Assembly: GCA_046049675.1 (NCBI GenBank)
Contig: JBJORA010000013.1
Coordinates: forward strand, 1-35,109
Direction: 5' to 3'
Origin: CAIXQW01 sp046049675
GTDB lineage: Bacteria; Bacteroidota; Bacteroidia; Chitinophagales; Chitinophagaceae
DNA: 35,109 bases
Within the stretch, counting starts at the first letter, position 1, and each line of letters opens with the position of its first letter. Shown in pieces: positions 1 to 7,268 of the stretch. The position numbers and the translations under genes are program-made. The notes under the pieces are model-generated. The model was not told the DNA's origin. It was given only the letters and a program-made list of their open reading frames with translations, and ran no database searches.

Positions 1-50
1 TTTCTCTTAAAACAAGTCTTTCGGTTTCTATAAAAATTTTCATTTCTAAT
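1..50. other. Host flank, left side
   Basis: Host DNA outside the proposed phage end. It is AT-rich and I see no gene, RNA or clear repeat in it. It is assigned to the host only because the proposed phage terminus lies at 56. Confidence 0.55.
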
Positions 51-55
51 TAATC
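51..55. repeat. Target-site duplication TAATC (left copy)
   Basis: TAATC stands directly before the TG that starts the proposed phage end at 56, and the same five bases directly follow the CA at 35046-35047. Mu-family transposition makes 5-base target duplications and its ends are TG...CA, so the size and placement fit. A 5-base match can occur by chance. Support comes from the inverted similarity just inside both ends. Confidence 0.6.
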
Positions 56-338
56 TGTCTAAGTTGGTAGTGGTTCTGTAAGCTGACGCACAACGGTTAG
101 ATGATTGACGCAGTTGCCATATATAATCGGCAAAATGAAATGCAACATTTTCTAAAATCATTTTGCAACAAGCACTATTCATGCCACAATGGCAGCTAAT
201 CGCACTTTTTAACGAAAATCGCACACCATTTTTAAGCGTTTTAGCCGCTACAAAGTAGATTCATTATGCCTACCTTAATCAGTACTAAAACTAGCTAAAA
301 CAGGAGGTTTTGTAGTGAATTAAGCTCAACTTAGCTTC
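56..338. other. Phage right end with candidate transposase-binding repeats
   Basis: Noncoding stretch at the methylase end of the prophage. It holds a series of short related motifs of the type GCAACA or GCACA: ctgacgcacaac (83-94), ttgacgcagttg (106-117), atgcaaca (about 140), ttgcaaca (about 163), and two aatcgcac copies (about 198 and 217). The opposite end, read on the minus strand, carries matching motifs, and TGATTGAC at 102-109 is mirrored by a minus-strand TGATTGAC near 35008. These are candidate MuA-type binding sites. An aggagg stands at 302-307 but is about 30 bases before the next gene, with no in-frame start at the proper distance. Confidence 0.5.
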
Positions 339-686
339 ATGAACAACAAGGATATGTACACAAAAGTATTTGCTACTTCACACAATGGCTTTGAATGCTT
401 GAGAGTTTTCAAAGGCGATCAGCAAGTTGCTGAATTTACCGCAATGCCACATGAGGACCGCTACAGTTTTCAGCAGCGTGCAAACGTATTGGCAAGCGAC
501 GTTATCCCAGATGCGTTAAACGACACATACCTATTTAGCACGACCTCCAATGACTTGCTGGTACAAATCGCTAGTGGCATTATTGATCCGACAGTACTTG
601 CAAAAGAGGAGCTTGCACGCAGGGGCTGCGATTCTGACGGCAAATTCATTGGATTCATAAACGCCGTTAAAGAGTTGGTTAGCTAA
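339..686 (+). CDS. Hypothetical small protein, possible moron
   Basis: A 115-residue soluble protein that I do not recognise by name. It has no signal peptide or membrane segment. Its last third (NDLLVQIASG, then KEELARRGCDSDGK, then FIGF) resembles a short helical module I associate with small proteins of Bacteroidota mobile elements, but no function follows from that. It is the only plus-strand gene in this end of the phage and faces the methylase operon, with a complex inverted-repeat cluster between them. That isolation, next to the phage end, suits a cargo gene with its own promoter. I found no good promoter match upstream. A short inverted repeat (aagct...agctt) lies directly before the start codon. 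Confidence 0.6.
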   Translation: MNNKDMYTKVFATSHNGFECLRVFKGDQQVAEFTAMPHEDRYSFQQRANVLASDVIPDALNDTYLFSTTSNDLLVQIASGIIDPTVLAKEELARRGCDSDGKFIGFINAVKELVS

Positions 687-727
687 CCTTATTGCTTGTT
701 CACTAATGTTTCATAACGTACATTTGC

Positions 728-841
728 TGTCTCCCAACATCAATGCACTACACGTCATAGCATGCCTTCAATCAAACGAGGGTCTAGTGAATACGTGTAG
801 TGTTGCAGCGCAAGCTGGTGTTGGGAGACACGCTAGACCCT
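728..841. other. Nested inverted repeats forming a possible pseudoknot or two-way terminator
   Basis: Three complementary pairs interlock here. A: TGTCTCCCAACA at 728-739 pairs with 819-830 (12 of 12). B: 746-755 pairs with 793-802 (10 of 10). C: 779-787 pairs with 833-841 (9 of 9). B nests inside A, while C starts in the loop of B and ends outside A, which is a pseudoknot order. The cluster lies between two converging genes and is followed on the plus strand by a T-rich run, so a two-way terminator is the plain reading. Three long perfect pairings are more than a terminator needs, so a structured RNA or a protein-binding DNA site is also possible. Confidence 0.6.
765..778. repeat. 14-base direct repeat, copy 1 (downstream of methylase)
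   Basis: CCTTCAATCAAACG occurs here and again at 1682-1695, so the two copies bracket the methylase gene. A near copy, CCTTCAACCAAACAAGGG, lies at about 23689-23706, just past the early operon. Copy 1 continues with AGGG as the third copy does. Such boundary repeats could mark cassette insertion or could be a transcription signal. Confidence 0.55.
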
Positions 842-845
842 TATT

Positions 846-1652
846 TTATATAGGATAGTTTGCGGTAAAAACCTCTACTTTGTACTTTGTGCGCTCCTTG
901 CCATCCTGCCCCTTTACGGCACTTATCAACATCTTCTTTCTAATTTGAAACCACCCTTGTTGCTCAGAAAACTTTGTTAACTCAGGATAATCGTAACTGC
1001 TTAATAGGAACTTGCCTTGAATCGTTGCCAACAACTCCAGTAATTGGCCAAAGTTTTGCATCGTGTAGCCGCTATAGTGGCCTTGATCACTGTCCGGATA
1101 TGGTGGATCAACATAAAAAAAGGCACTAGAGCAGTCGCGACTTTTTATTACAACAAGTGCATCATTGCATTCAACTTGTACAAATTTCAGTCGGTCACGA
1201 TAGTACTCGCCCCAGCGCTCCTTGCTATTGTGCGTTTTCTTTTCGCACGTGTTGGATTTACGCGCATAAGCCCACCCGCCAGCAATTTTGCTCGTAAAAC
1301 TCTGATTTGACTGTACCCAAAATGCCCATGCCCTTTGCACTGTGTCAAATAGGTGTGGATGTTGGTAGATAACAAGGGCATCGCGATGCTGGCGTCTACT
1401 ATGGATTGTATCTTGAACCATTTTATATAATTCAGAGTAATGATTCTGCAGTGCAAACCAAAAATTGATTACCTCTGAGTTAAGATCATTTATCACCTCA
1501 ACATCGCTTGGCTCTTTCGCCCAAAAAACTGCTGCTCCACCAACAAAGGGCTCACAGTACAAAGAATGTGTTGGAATAAGTGGTAAAATGGTAGTTACTA
1601 AACTCTGCTTACCGCCATAGTAACTGATTGGCGTCTTTTTGTGTGCTTTCAT
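846..1652 (-). CDS. DNA adenine N6-methyltransferase, D12 class (Dam-like)
   Basis: A 268-residue D12-class (Dam family) methyltransferase that transfers a methyl group from S-adenosylmethionine to adenine N6 in DNA. Visible motifs are the opening ISYYGGK, the cofactor-binding EPFVGGAAVF near residue 35-44, NDLNSEVINF after it, and the catalytic DPPY near residue 180. The length is typical for the class. It is the last gene of the leftward late operon, at the place where Mu carries its DNA-modification gene mom, so protection of packaged DNA against host restriction is the likely job. The target cannot be read from sequence; GATC is a guess from the family. A 14-base repeat brackets the gene, which suggests it may be an exchangeable cassette. 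Confidence 0.9.
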   Translation of the reverse strand: MKAHKKTPISYYGGKQSLVTTILPLIPTHSLYCEPFVGGAAVFWAKEPSDVEVINDLNSEVINFWFALQNHYSELYKMVQDTIHSRRQHRDALVIYQHPHLFDTVQRAWAFWVQSNQSFTSKIAGGWAYARKSNTCEKKTHNSKERWGEYYRDRLKFVQVECNDALVVIKSRDCSSAFFYVDPPYPDSDQGHYSGYTMQNFGQLLELLATIQGKFLLSSYDYPELTKFSEQQGWFQIRKKMLISAVKGQDGKERTKYKVEVFTANYPI

Positions 1653-1681
1653 TTATGCTTATAAAATTGTGACGTTTTCTT

Positions 1682-1695
1682 CCTTCAATCAAACG
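1682..1695. repeat. 14-base direct repeat, copy 2 (upstream of methylase)
   Basis: Second exact copy of CCTTCAATCAAACG, in the gap between the tail-fibre-like gene and the methylase start. See copy 1 at 765-778. Confidence 0.55.
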
Positions 1696-1704
1696 CCTCT
1701 GCAT

Positions 1705-2658
1705 TTACAGCAAAGTAGTGTAGTTAAGTTCAATCTGCACAGTGGTAGTATGATCAAAACTATTATTGTCTATAGCTGAGTCGTGCGGATTGATGAATAC
1801 AACCGTCACCCAACCGTCTGTATTAACAGTGAACACTGCAGTGGTGTAACCGTCCCATGTTTGCGTAGTAAATGATCTTGTGACAGGCAGAAGAGGACGC
1901 AAACCAACTGGCATTCTAAACACTTGTTTGGCAGGCATGGCAAGTACATTCGCTCCAGCAAGCGTTTGAATTGCCTCTAAACTAATTATACCTTGTATAA
2001 ACACTTGCTCGCTTAAGTCCTTCATGTAGCGCACATTCTGTTGTGTAAGGGTATTGTACGTGCTATGGTCAAAGCCATTAACCCAAGCTGCTGCACCTAC
2101 AGTTACCCCAACAGTTTGCCAACCAATGGCGCCAACAGATTCAGCCATACGCGCCCGTAACACTGCCATTGCATTAACAACATTGGTAGGGTTATTCACG
2201 TTACCAAAGCCAAAACTACCTGCAGGCACAATAGAAGTATAAGGACCTATGCCAGCAGCTGGCGCCTGAAATGCCATAGTAACCTTTCGTATAGCATGTA
2301 CATTTCTTGGCGTGCCGTTACCATATACAATAGGATTGTCCGACCTATACGTTTCCAACACTGTAAAGTATGGCATGTACTCGCCAATAGTGTAGTCAAG
2401 AAGCGCCACCGTTTGGCCGTCAAATTGATAAACCTCACCAGCTATTGCAACATACCCAGGAGCAAATACCCATTGTGCAGTATTGCTTGGATTGACATAA
2501 CCATTGCACCCACCAAGAATTACAGCTTTACCTATAGTTGTAACAGTGCTAAAGATAAATGCTAATGCTGCGGCTTGCTCACTGTCAGCTTGACTTAGAT
2601 GTTCTAAGTCTGCTAGTGTCCACTGATGTAATCCTGTGTATAAATTTAATTTTTTCAT
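1705..2658 (-). CDS. Tail-fibre-like structural protein
   Basis: A 317-residue protein directly after the baseplate genes, where contractile-tail phages encode their fibre. The first half carries YQFDGQTVALLDY and similar short beta-rich stretches, the middle has a helical segment (NAMAVLRARMAESVGAIGWQ), and the tail end is Thr- and Asn-rich and beta-prone (FTVNTDGWVTVVFINP). I see no recognisable receptor-binding fold and no lectin-type variable region. It is short for a fibre and may be the adaptor or the only fibre. Its ATG overlaps the stop of the upstream tail gene (TAATG), so the two are probably translated together. The assignment rests mainly on position. Confidence 0.6.
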   Translation of the reverse strand: MKKLNLYTGLHQWTLADLEHLSQADSEQAAALAFIFSTVTTIGKAVILGGCNGYVNPSNTAQWVFAPGYVAIAGEVYQFDGQTVALLDYTIGEYMPYFTVLETYRSDNPIVYGNGTPRNVHAIRKVTMAFQAPAAGIGPYTSIVPAGSFGFGNVNNPTNVVNAMAVLRARMAESVGAIGWQTVGVTVGAAAWVNGFDHSTYNTLTQQNVRYMKDLSEQVFIQGIISLEAIQTLAGANVLAMPAKQVFRMPVGLRPLLPVTRSFTTQTWDGYTTAVFTVNTDGWVTVVFINPHDSAIDNNSFDHTTTVQIELNYTTLL

Positions 2659-3155
2659 TAGAAATACTGAATTTGATAATTTTTACCTGCTGGTTTGTAT
2701 TTGTTACATATTGCGCGAATTGCTGTATCCGAACTACTATATTGAGTCGGCACTTTTACTATATAGTCGATTACAAAGCGATGTTCACTCGGATACCCGT
2801 GTTGGTTATAGTATTTAGCTGCAGCAGCTTCACTCTTGTAAGCAGTGTAGCAACGCGAATGACCTTCGCCAACATATCCAGCAAACTGTGTAGCAAGTAG
2901 TTCCGTAGGCGTATAAATGCTTATGCTTTTGCTGGAGACTGTTGGATACAAACTTTGCAAGTAAGTTAACAAGCTTTCTGTGCTTAGAGTTACGCTGATT
3001 GTACTTTGAATTGCCGCACTATGATCAACCCCCATTTGCCACAACGCGCTAACATGATATAGCTGTATAAACAACCACTCAAAGGCTGTTGACTTGCGCC
3101 ATCGTGGGGGCAAAAATTGTCGTATGAATAACTCAATGTCTATGAGGTAGTGCAT
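2658..3155 (-). CDS. Baseplate-associated tail protein (tail protein I position)
   Basis: 165 residues from the ATG at 3155, which overlaps the stop of the baseplate J gene as TAATG; a longer reading from 3215 would run 61 bases into that gene and is less likely. The place between the J-like gene and the fibre gene is that of P2 gpI or Mu gp48, which link fibre to baseplate. The N-terminal half is helical and aromatic (FIRQFLPPRW, then STAFEWLFIQLYHVSALWQMG). The C-terminal half holds YTPTELLATQFAGY and a beta-rich end (EHRFVIDYIVKVP). I do not recognise a specific domain, so function is inferred from gene order. Confidence 0.6.
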   Translation of the reverse strand: MHYLIDIELFIRQFLPPRWRKSTAFEWLFIQLYHVSALWQMGVDHSAAIQSTISVTLSTESLLTYLQSLYPTVSSKSISIYTPTELLATQFAGYVGEGHSRCYTAYKSEAAAAKYYNQHGYPSEHRFVIDYIVKVPTQYSSSDTAIRAICNKYKPAGKNYQIQYF

Positions 3156-3922
3156 TATTGATACATGTTTAAGTCCAGTAAATCCGTGTTGCTTGTAGTA
3201 AGTCCAAGCTCCCAATATCCTGCATTAGGTGTTATATAGTTAGCTAGCAACACAGAAGTGTAACCAATACCAATGTTTACAAGTGCATCTAACAGGACGA
3301 CATCTACAACACCTGCTACTGAGTACAAGCTTTGCGTCAACTGTGCCAAACTTAAGGTTGCGCCAAATGGCTGAGAGGCTAACCATAGTTTAATGTGTGC
3401 TTTAATTGCAGCTTCAACAGTGGTTTGTGTACCTGTAAACTTAATGGAGTATTTTAGGTGAAGTTGATCAGCCGTCTGGCTGATAACATTTACATCTACA
3501 CCAAGTATTTTTTTAGCATGTATAAAGCTAGAAAGCCCTTGTAGGTCGGCTTCGCTCAAGTTAATGTACCTTGGAGTAGCCCCTGTTGTCTTGGCAGCTA
3601 CTTTGATAAGTACCTTTTTATCAAGACTTGTTAATGACTCTGTTACCCACACTGCTGCAATTGGAACACTACCACCACTCCAGTTAATGCACAAACCTTG
3701 ATACCAAGTATCCAAGCCTATTATCTGCTGTGCTGCTATCTTGCTAAGGGTGTCCTTTTCTCGATCCCACGCCTTGTATAACATTTCGTGTGCAAACGCA
3801 ACTAACCATAGCCACGTGCGCCAAATAGCTGTGTTACTTGAACTTGTTAAATGTGCCAAACTCGCTTGATTGGCTTTTTCAAGTAGCATTTCGTCAAATA
3901 TCTCTTGTCTTGTTTTACTCAT
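3155..3922 (-). CDS. Baseplate J-like protein
   Basis: A 255-residue protein of the baseplate J type (P2 gpJ, Mu gp47), which forms the wedge of the contractile-tail baseplate. Family-like stretches are DTWYQGLCINWSGG in the first third, KKVLIKVAAK near residue 105, the segment FIHAKKILGVDVNV near residue 135, and VEAAIKAHIKLWLAS followed by GATLSLAQLTQSLYSVAGV, a pattern typical of the J C-terminal domain (start of a helix, then a beta strand, then a hydrophobic V-V-L-L). It is shorter than the usual 300-plus residues. It overlaps the W-like gene upstream by 8 bases and the next gene downstream as TAATG, as expected for a tightly coupled baseplate set. Confidence 0.8.
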   Translation of the reverse strand: MSKTRQEIFDEMLLEKANQASLAHLTSSSNTAIWRTWLWLVAFAHEMLYKAWDREKDTLSKIAAQQIIGLDTWYQGLCINWSGGSVPIAAVWVTESLTSLDKKVLIKVAAKTTGATPRYINLSEADLQGLSSFIHAKKILGVDVNVISQTADQLHLKYSIKFTGTQTTVEAAIKAHIKLWLASQPFGATLSLAQLTQSLYSVAGVVDVVLLDALVNIGIGYTSVLLANYITPNAGYWELGLTTSNTDLLDLNMYQ

Positions 3923-4238
3923 CGCGTTGTGCGTCTATTTTTAATGTTGAAATACTGCCACCGTGTTGTAGCTTAATTGCTGTATAACCGTCGTATTCTA
4001 ATTGCTTTTTGAGTGTATGTAAAAATCCTTGCATAGCTTCTAAAGTTGCAGGAGAGTTTATCATTTTGGCTAGCCCACAACCAGTTATTGGACTGTGCTT
4101 AAAGTGCCCTTTACCAGCAAGTAGTATATTCTCGATATGCACAGAATCGCTTTCGTGGATTACTAAGTCGCCATCGTCGCTAACCATCACTTCATTTTTA
4201 TGTGTTAGCTGTATATCTTTTGCACTAACCCTCGCCAT
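3915..4238 (-). CDS. Baseplate wedge protein, GpW/Gp25 family
   Basis: A 107-residue protein of the GpW/Gp25 family (T4 gp25, P2 gpW), a lysozyme-like-fold wedge component that joins sheath and baseplate. Visible features are the opening segment with a D-L-V-I-H strand, the central helix HIENILLAGKGHFKHSP followed by ITGCGLAKMINSP, and the final helix-strand FLHTLKKQLEYDGY with a beta end. The length matches the family. It overlaps the V-like gene upstream by 14 bases and the J-like gene downstream by 8. Confidence 0.8.
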   Translation of the reverse strand: MARVSAKDIQLTHKNEVMVSDDGDLVIHESDSVHIENILLAGKGHFKHSPITGCGLAKMINSPATLEAMQGFLHTLKKQLEYDGYTAIKLQHGGSISTLKIDAQRDE

Positions 4239-4812
4239 GTTTTACTTTTTGATTTTCAATGTCATGTGTTGTGGTTGTAGTGAGTGTGATAGTACTTGGC
4301 ACCATTGGTACTATAGATGGTATACCACCTGCACCAGGTGCTGCAGGCATCGCAGGCACTAAATGTGTATGTGAGTTAAAGTTGGCAACTAGTTGATTTA
4401 ATGCGTTTTCCAAAGCATTCAGCTTTTGAACCAGCTTGTTTACAATTACAAGCCCACCATGTTTGTCGCCGTTTACAATTACCATATCCTCTGCAAGGTC
4501 AATCTTTGCTCCACTAGTTGTATGTATTGCAACGCTTGTTACGTCGCTGTAGGCAATAATTATGGCCTCTCCAGTGTTTTTTCCAATCGTTGCAATAACC
4601 ACTACGCTGTCTACGGCTGGCACTAACAGGATGCCATCTTTATGCTCAGCTGCAATACTGCGTAGGCGTACATTGTATGCTGCACCACCTGCTAGAGGTT
4701 CACAACTACATGTGCAGTCTGCAGTATCTATTGCAACAACAACGCATGCCACAAGCTGTGTAGCTTCACTATTGTTGCCAGCTAATAATTTTATTGCCTC
4801 CTTAGTTGTCAT
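4225..4812 (-). CDS. Baseplate assembly protein V / tail spike
   Basis: A 195-residue protein in the place of gpV (P2 gpV, Mu gp45), the trimeric membrane-piercing spike at the end of the tail tube. The N-terminal part has an OB-fold look (VACVVVAIDT, then YNVRLRSI, then GILLVPAVDSVVVIATIG), which is typical for gpV. The middle carries GEAIIIAYSDV and a beta-helix-like run, then a helix (KLNALENALNQLV) and a Pro-, Ala-, Thr-rich tip with an HTH-sequence stretch (NSHTHLVP) that could bind metal, as in other spike tips. The ATG overlaps the stop of the D-like gene (ATGA). Confidence 0.75.
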   Translation of the reverse strand: MTTKEAIKLLAGNNSEATQLVACVVVAIDTADCTCSCEPLAGGAAYNVRLRSIAAEHKDGILLVPAVDSVVVIATIGKNTGEAIIIAYSDVTSVAIHTTSGAKIDLAEDMVIVNGDKHGGLVIVNKLVQKLNALENALNQLVANFNSHTHLVPAMPAAPGAGGIPSIVPMVPSTITLTTTTTHDIENQKVKHGEG

Positions 4813-5777
4813 GCTCTACCTCCTACTGTAATTATCTGTTTAATGCCCTCCAAACCTAAACGATACACCACCTTATCTACGCGATACCATCCATTGCGGT
4901 CCGGGTACATATCGCTTTGCAGCTCTACTTTAGCGCCATGATCTATTATTGGGTGGCCATAGGTTGTAAAAGAACCTCTAAAGCCTTCATATACAAGTCG
5001 CTCATACATCACCTTTGCATCTTGCTTTAGTTCAGCTACTGGCTTTTCGTATGAATGCAGTGTGTGCACCTCGCCTTCATAATTGTCGCTAGGGTAACTG
5101 TACTTTACATCTTTACCATTGCTATACTTACTTATACAGTCAATTCGTACTGCAAGCTGATCCTTAGTCTTGTACTCCAGGTTGTTTTCTAAAATGTTTT
5201 TTTCAAAGTGAAAACTGCCATCTGCATTGCCACTTAGGTTTTGAGAATCGTAGGCAAAGCCGCAATGCAAAGTACCATTGCGAACATAGCTGTACACGCT
5301 ATGGTTTTCTTGTAAATCCCTTAGCACCTGTGCAGCAGTTACCTTGCTATAACGCATATTGCCAAGCACTCTGTTGTCACACTTTACGTCCATACCTGCC
5401 GGTGCGATGTCTTTTATAATTTGTGCAAGCGTGGCTTTTTTCCAAGTCTTATCCACCTGTACTTTTTTAAGCAACCACATAGCATCCTCACATTTTATCT
5501 GCAATGGTATACCCGCACCAATGCTTGTAATGTATCCACGAAACAAAGTTTGCAAGTTTGCATTGTAGCCGGCTTGTACATGTACCTCATTGCCTACCTG
5601 CAGTATTTTATCAAGGCTTTTGTTTATTAGCTGGCCAGCCTTTCGTGGCAAACTAAATGTGCAAGTATTTGTAAGCGTTTGCCACGTGCTTTCTATTTCG
5701 CAATCGACTACGTATGGAAAGTATAAGACCTTCCCATCATTATTCTTAATTCGTATGTCGTAATTACAAAGCAGCAT
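4809..5777 (-). CDS. Baseplate hub protein, late control D family
   Basis: A 322-residue protein of the late control gene D family (P2 gpD, Mu gp44 relative, T4 gp27-like hub). The first 90 residues read as the hub beta barrel (DIRIKNNDGKVLYFPYV, CTFSLPRKAGQ, EVHVQAGYN, LFRGYITSIG). The next part holds KATLAQIIKDIAPAG and VTAAQVLRDLQENHSVYSY, the conserved insertion domain, followed by the second barrel. The C-terminal end (DRNGWYRVDKVVYRLG) is typical. Length is normal for the family. It lies between the LysM-type tail protein X and the V-like spike, the standard order. Confidence 0.8.
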   Translation of the reverse strand: MLLCNYDIRIKNNDGKVLYFPYVVDCEIESTWQTLTNTCTFSLPRKAGQLINKSLDKILQVGNEVHVQAGYNANLQTLFRGYITSIGAGIPLQIKCEDAMWLLKKVQVDKTWKKATLAQIIKDIAPAGMDVKCDNRVLGNMRYSKVTAAQVLRDLQENHSVYSYVRNGTLHCGFAYDSQNLSGNADGSFHFEKNILENNLEYKTKDQLAVRIDCISKYSNGKDVKYSYPSDNYEGEVHTLHSYEKPVAELKQDAKVMYERLVYEGFRGSFTTYGHPIIDHGAKVELQSDMYPDRNGWYRVDKVVYRLGLEGIKQIITVGGRA

Positions 5778-6009
5778 TTACAGCTATTTTATTGCTTCTA
5801 AAAAATTGCATTAATTCATTGTCTGTTACACTAGGTTGTGTTTGTATCTCCACGGCGCTTCCTACGTCCAGTACGACATTAAGATCGGGCACTAATGTCG
5901 GATTGTCGTCTAGAATATGCCACACTGCACTAGCATCGCCGTACTCTTGTATAGCGATATCCCAAATGCTTTGGCCAGCTTCAGTTAATATAGTGTACGT
6001 CACTGCCAT
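5764..6009 (-). CDS. Tail protein X, LysM-like
   Basis: An 81-residue protein of the tail protein X family (P2 gpX), with a LysM-like fold: YTILTEAGQSIWDIAIQEYG, then an Ala-Val-Trp-His-Ile-Leu helix and NPTLVPDLNVVLDVGSAVEI. In contractile-tail phages it sits with the hub. The last 25 residues (FFRSNKIAVNAAL and what precedes) extend beyond the LysM unit. It overlaps the hub gene by 14 bases and the upstream gene by one base. Confidence 0.8.
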   Translation of the reverse strand: MAVTYTILTEAGQSIWDIAIQEYGDASAVWHILDDNPTLVPDLNVVLDVGSAVEIQTQPSVTDNELMQFFRSNKIAVNAAL

Positions 6010-6668
6010 TACAATCCTTGTTTGTATTTAATTTCAAATGCGGTATCGCTCACACAGTCAATACTAAATGGCTGCATGTTGCCGTAACCCTCTAACGCAG
6101 GAAAATCAATATTCTCAATTACCACATCGCTAATGCCTAGCCATTGTGCCATATCATTGATAATAGGTATTGAACAAGGCGCATCTTTCAATGCTATAAG
6201 TTTTGCAATCTCATCTTCAGGAGCATCGTCACTTTGCCAATTAATGAATATGCCGCGGATGCGCACAGTCCAGTCGTCTAGGCCAATATACTCCTTGATG
6301 GTACCATTGCGGCCAGCAACGCTTGTCTTATGTATTACCTTTGCTTGGCTAAAATCAATTAGTGTAGTGCCTGGTAAGTGCATACCCTGTACACTACCGG
6401 TGTAGGGTGAGCCGTTGCGTATTTCTTGCCATGTAATTGGTGCGCCTGGTATTGGCAACCCTAGGCTTACAGCTTGCAAAATCGGAGCCCCGCTTTCGCT
6501 TTTGCGGCGCAGTGGAGGATTGTCAAAAACTAGATTAGTGTAACTAGCCTGAGTGATGGTAACTGGCCTTTGCTCAGAAGCTGCAAAACTTGTACCAACA
6601 AAAAACCCTGTTACACCAAACGCTTGTTGTAATAAATTACCAAGGTTGTATGTAACAGGGTTTGCCAT
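6009..6668 (-). CDS. Tail/baseplate protein, DUF6046-like
   Basis: A 219-residue protein that I place, with moderate confidence, in the DUF6046 group of Bacteroidota contractile-tail phages. Recognisable stretches are PVTITQASYTNLVFDNPPLR near the start, VIHKTSVAGRNGTIKEYIGL near residue 110, WTVRIRGIFIN after it, and VVIENIDFPALEGYGNMQ near the end. It lies between the tail chaperone and the LysM protein, where Mu and P2 relatives place the DNA-circulation or tape-associated baseplate protein, so a role at the tube-to-baseplate junction is likely. In this phage the tape measure gene is on the other late operon, far from this gene. Confidence 0.65.
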   Translation of the reverse strand: MANPVTYNLGNLLQQAFGVTGFFVGTSFAASEQRPVTITQASYTNLVFDNPPLRRKSESGAPILQAVSLGLPIPGAPITWQEIRNGSPYTGSVQGMHLPGTTLIDFSQAKVIHKTSVAGRNGTIKEYIGLDDWTVRIRGIFINWQSDDAPEDEIAKLIALKDAPCSIPIINDMAQWLGISDVVIENIDFPALEGYGNMQPFSIDCVSDTAFEIKYKQGL

Positions 6669-6683
6669 GTGCTTATTCTACTT

Positions 6684-7195
6684 TTACGTTTCTAGTTTTT
6701 TGCTTAATATCCATGTAAGCTGCGCATACTTTTCTTCAAATTGCTCATCTGTCAATTGTTCCGGAAATGGTATATGCATGTAATAGCTTAGCATGGCGTA
6801 GCGTTTTCGCAATTCGTCTTTGCCTTTACGTCTGTCAATCGGTGCTACACTTCTTCCGATTGAGTTGGCAAAAAATCCAGCAAGCTATAGCACTCCATTG
6901 CTGCAGCTATGCGCACATTGTCGTTGGTCTCAAACTCCTCTTCGCCTGCAACCTTGCAATTGGCCAAAATTGTTTCGCCAGCCTCTAACACTTTGTTTTG
7001 GCCGCGCTTACTAAGTGCGGCTGCCACAGTATTGCGATCGGGCTTTTTGCAGTAGCAAACGATTTTTTCGCCCGCCACTTCAACTGTAATTTTTCGCAAC
7101 ACACCGTGTTCTTTTTTTAGCGCATCAAGGTCTGCTGCTGTTAACTCGCCACGTAAAGTGGTGTTTTGTGCTGGAGTATTTTTCTTGTTACTCAT
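6684..7195 (-). CDS. Tail assembly chaperone, -1 frameshift fusion product
   Basis: Reading of the short chaperone frame from 7195 as far as 6869, then a -1 slip on TTTTTTG, gives a 170-residue fusion (109 plus 61 residues). The second frame is open from the slip to a TAA at 6684 and encodes a sensible helical domain (DRRKGKDELRKRYAMLSYYM, then DEQFEEKYAQLTWILSKK) with no good start of its own. This is the G/GT arrangement of lambda and of many contractile-tail phages, in which the longer product is a minor chaperone that loads the tape measure. It lies directly downstream of the tube gene, the usual place. Confidence 0.8.
6845..7195 (-). CDS. Tail assembly chaperone, short product
   Basis: A 116-residue protein, the non-shifted product of the tail chaperone gene. 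It begins with a polar segment, then AADLDALKKEHGVLRKITVEV, a strand-rich middle (EKIVCYCKKPDRNTVAAALS) and a helical end (IAAAMECYSLLDF). The order after the tube gene, the small size and the slippery site twelve codons... before the stop mark it as the gpG analogue. By analogy it should coat the tape measure and help the tube polymerise. Confidence 0.75.
   Translation of the reverse strand: MSNKKNTPAQNTTLRGELTAADLDALKKEHGVLRKITVEVAGEKIVCYCKKPDRNTVAAALSKRGQNKVLEAGETILANCKVAGEEEFETNDNVRIAAAMECYSLLDFLPTQSEEV
6869..6875 (-). promoter_or_regulatory. Slippery heptamer for -1 ribosomal frameshift
   Basis: On the minus strand the zero-frame reading is GAT TTT TTG, giving T TTT TTG, which fits the X XXY YYZ rule for a -1 slip. 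The heptamer is about 22 bases before the zero-frame stop, and the -1 frame is open for another 61 codons. I did not find a single obvious downstream hairpin by eye. Confidence 0.75.
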
Positions 7196-7268
7196 AAGTT
7201 TGTAAATTTTTTGATTTAACGTTTTTTACTGCTTGTTTTATATAATTGTATGTAAAATGACCTAGCTA

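Noticed and set aside
77..101. Phage end at TGTA (77) or TGATTGAC (102)
   Set aside because: No matching 5-base duplication follows a CA at the other end for these positions, while TAATC fits 56 and 35047.
302..323. aggagg followed by gtg aat taa as a mini-ORF
   Set aside because: Two codons only, and Shine-Dalgarno motifs are not generally used by the genes here; probably chance.
1705..2658. Possible diversity-generating retroelement target in the fibre gene
   Set aside because: No reverse transcriptase, template repeat or lectin-type variable region is visible in the window.
2658..3215. Longer start (3215) for the tail protein
   Set aside because: It would overlap the J-like gene by 61 bases; the TAATG overlap at 3155 is a better start and matches neighbouring junctions.
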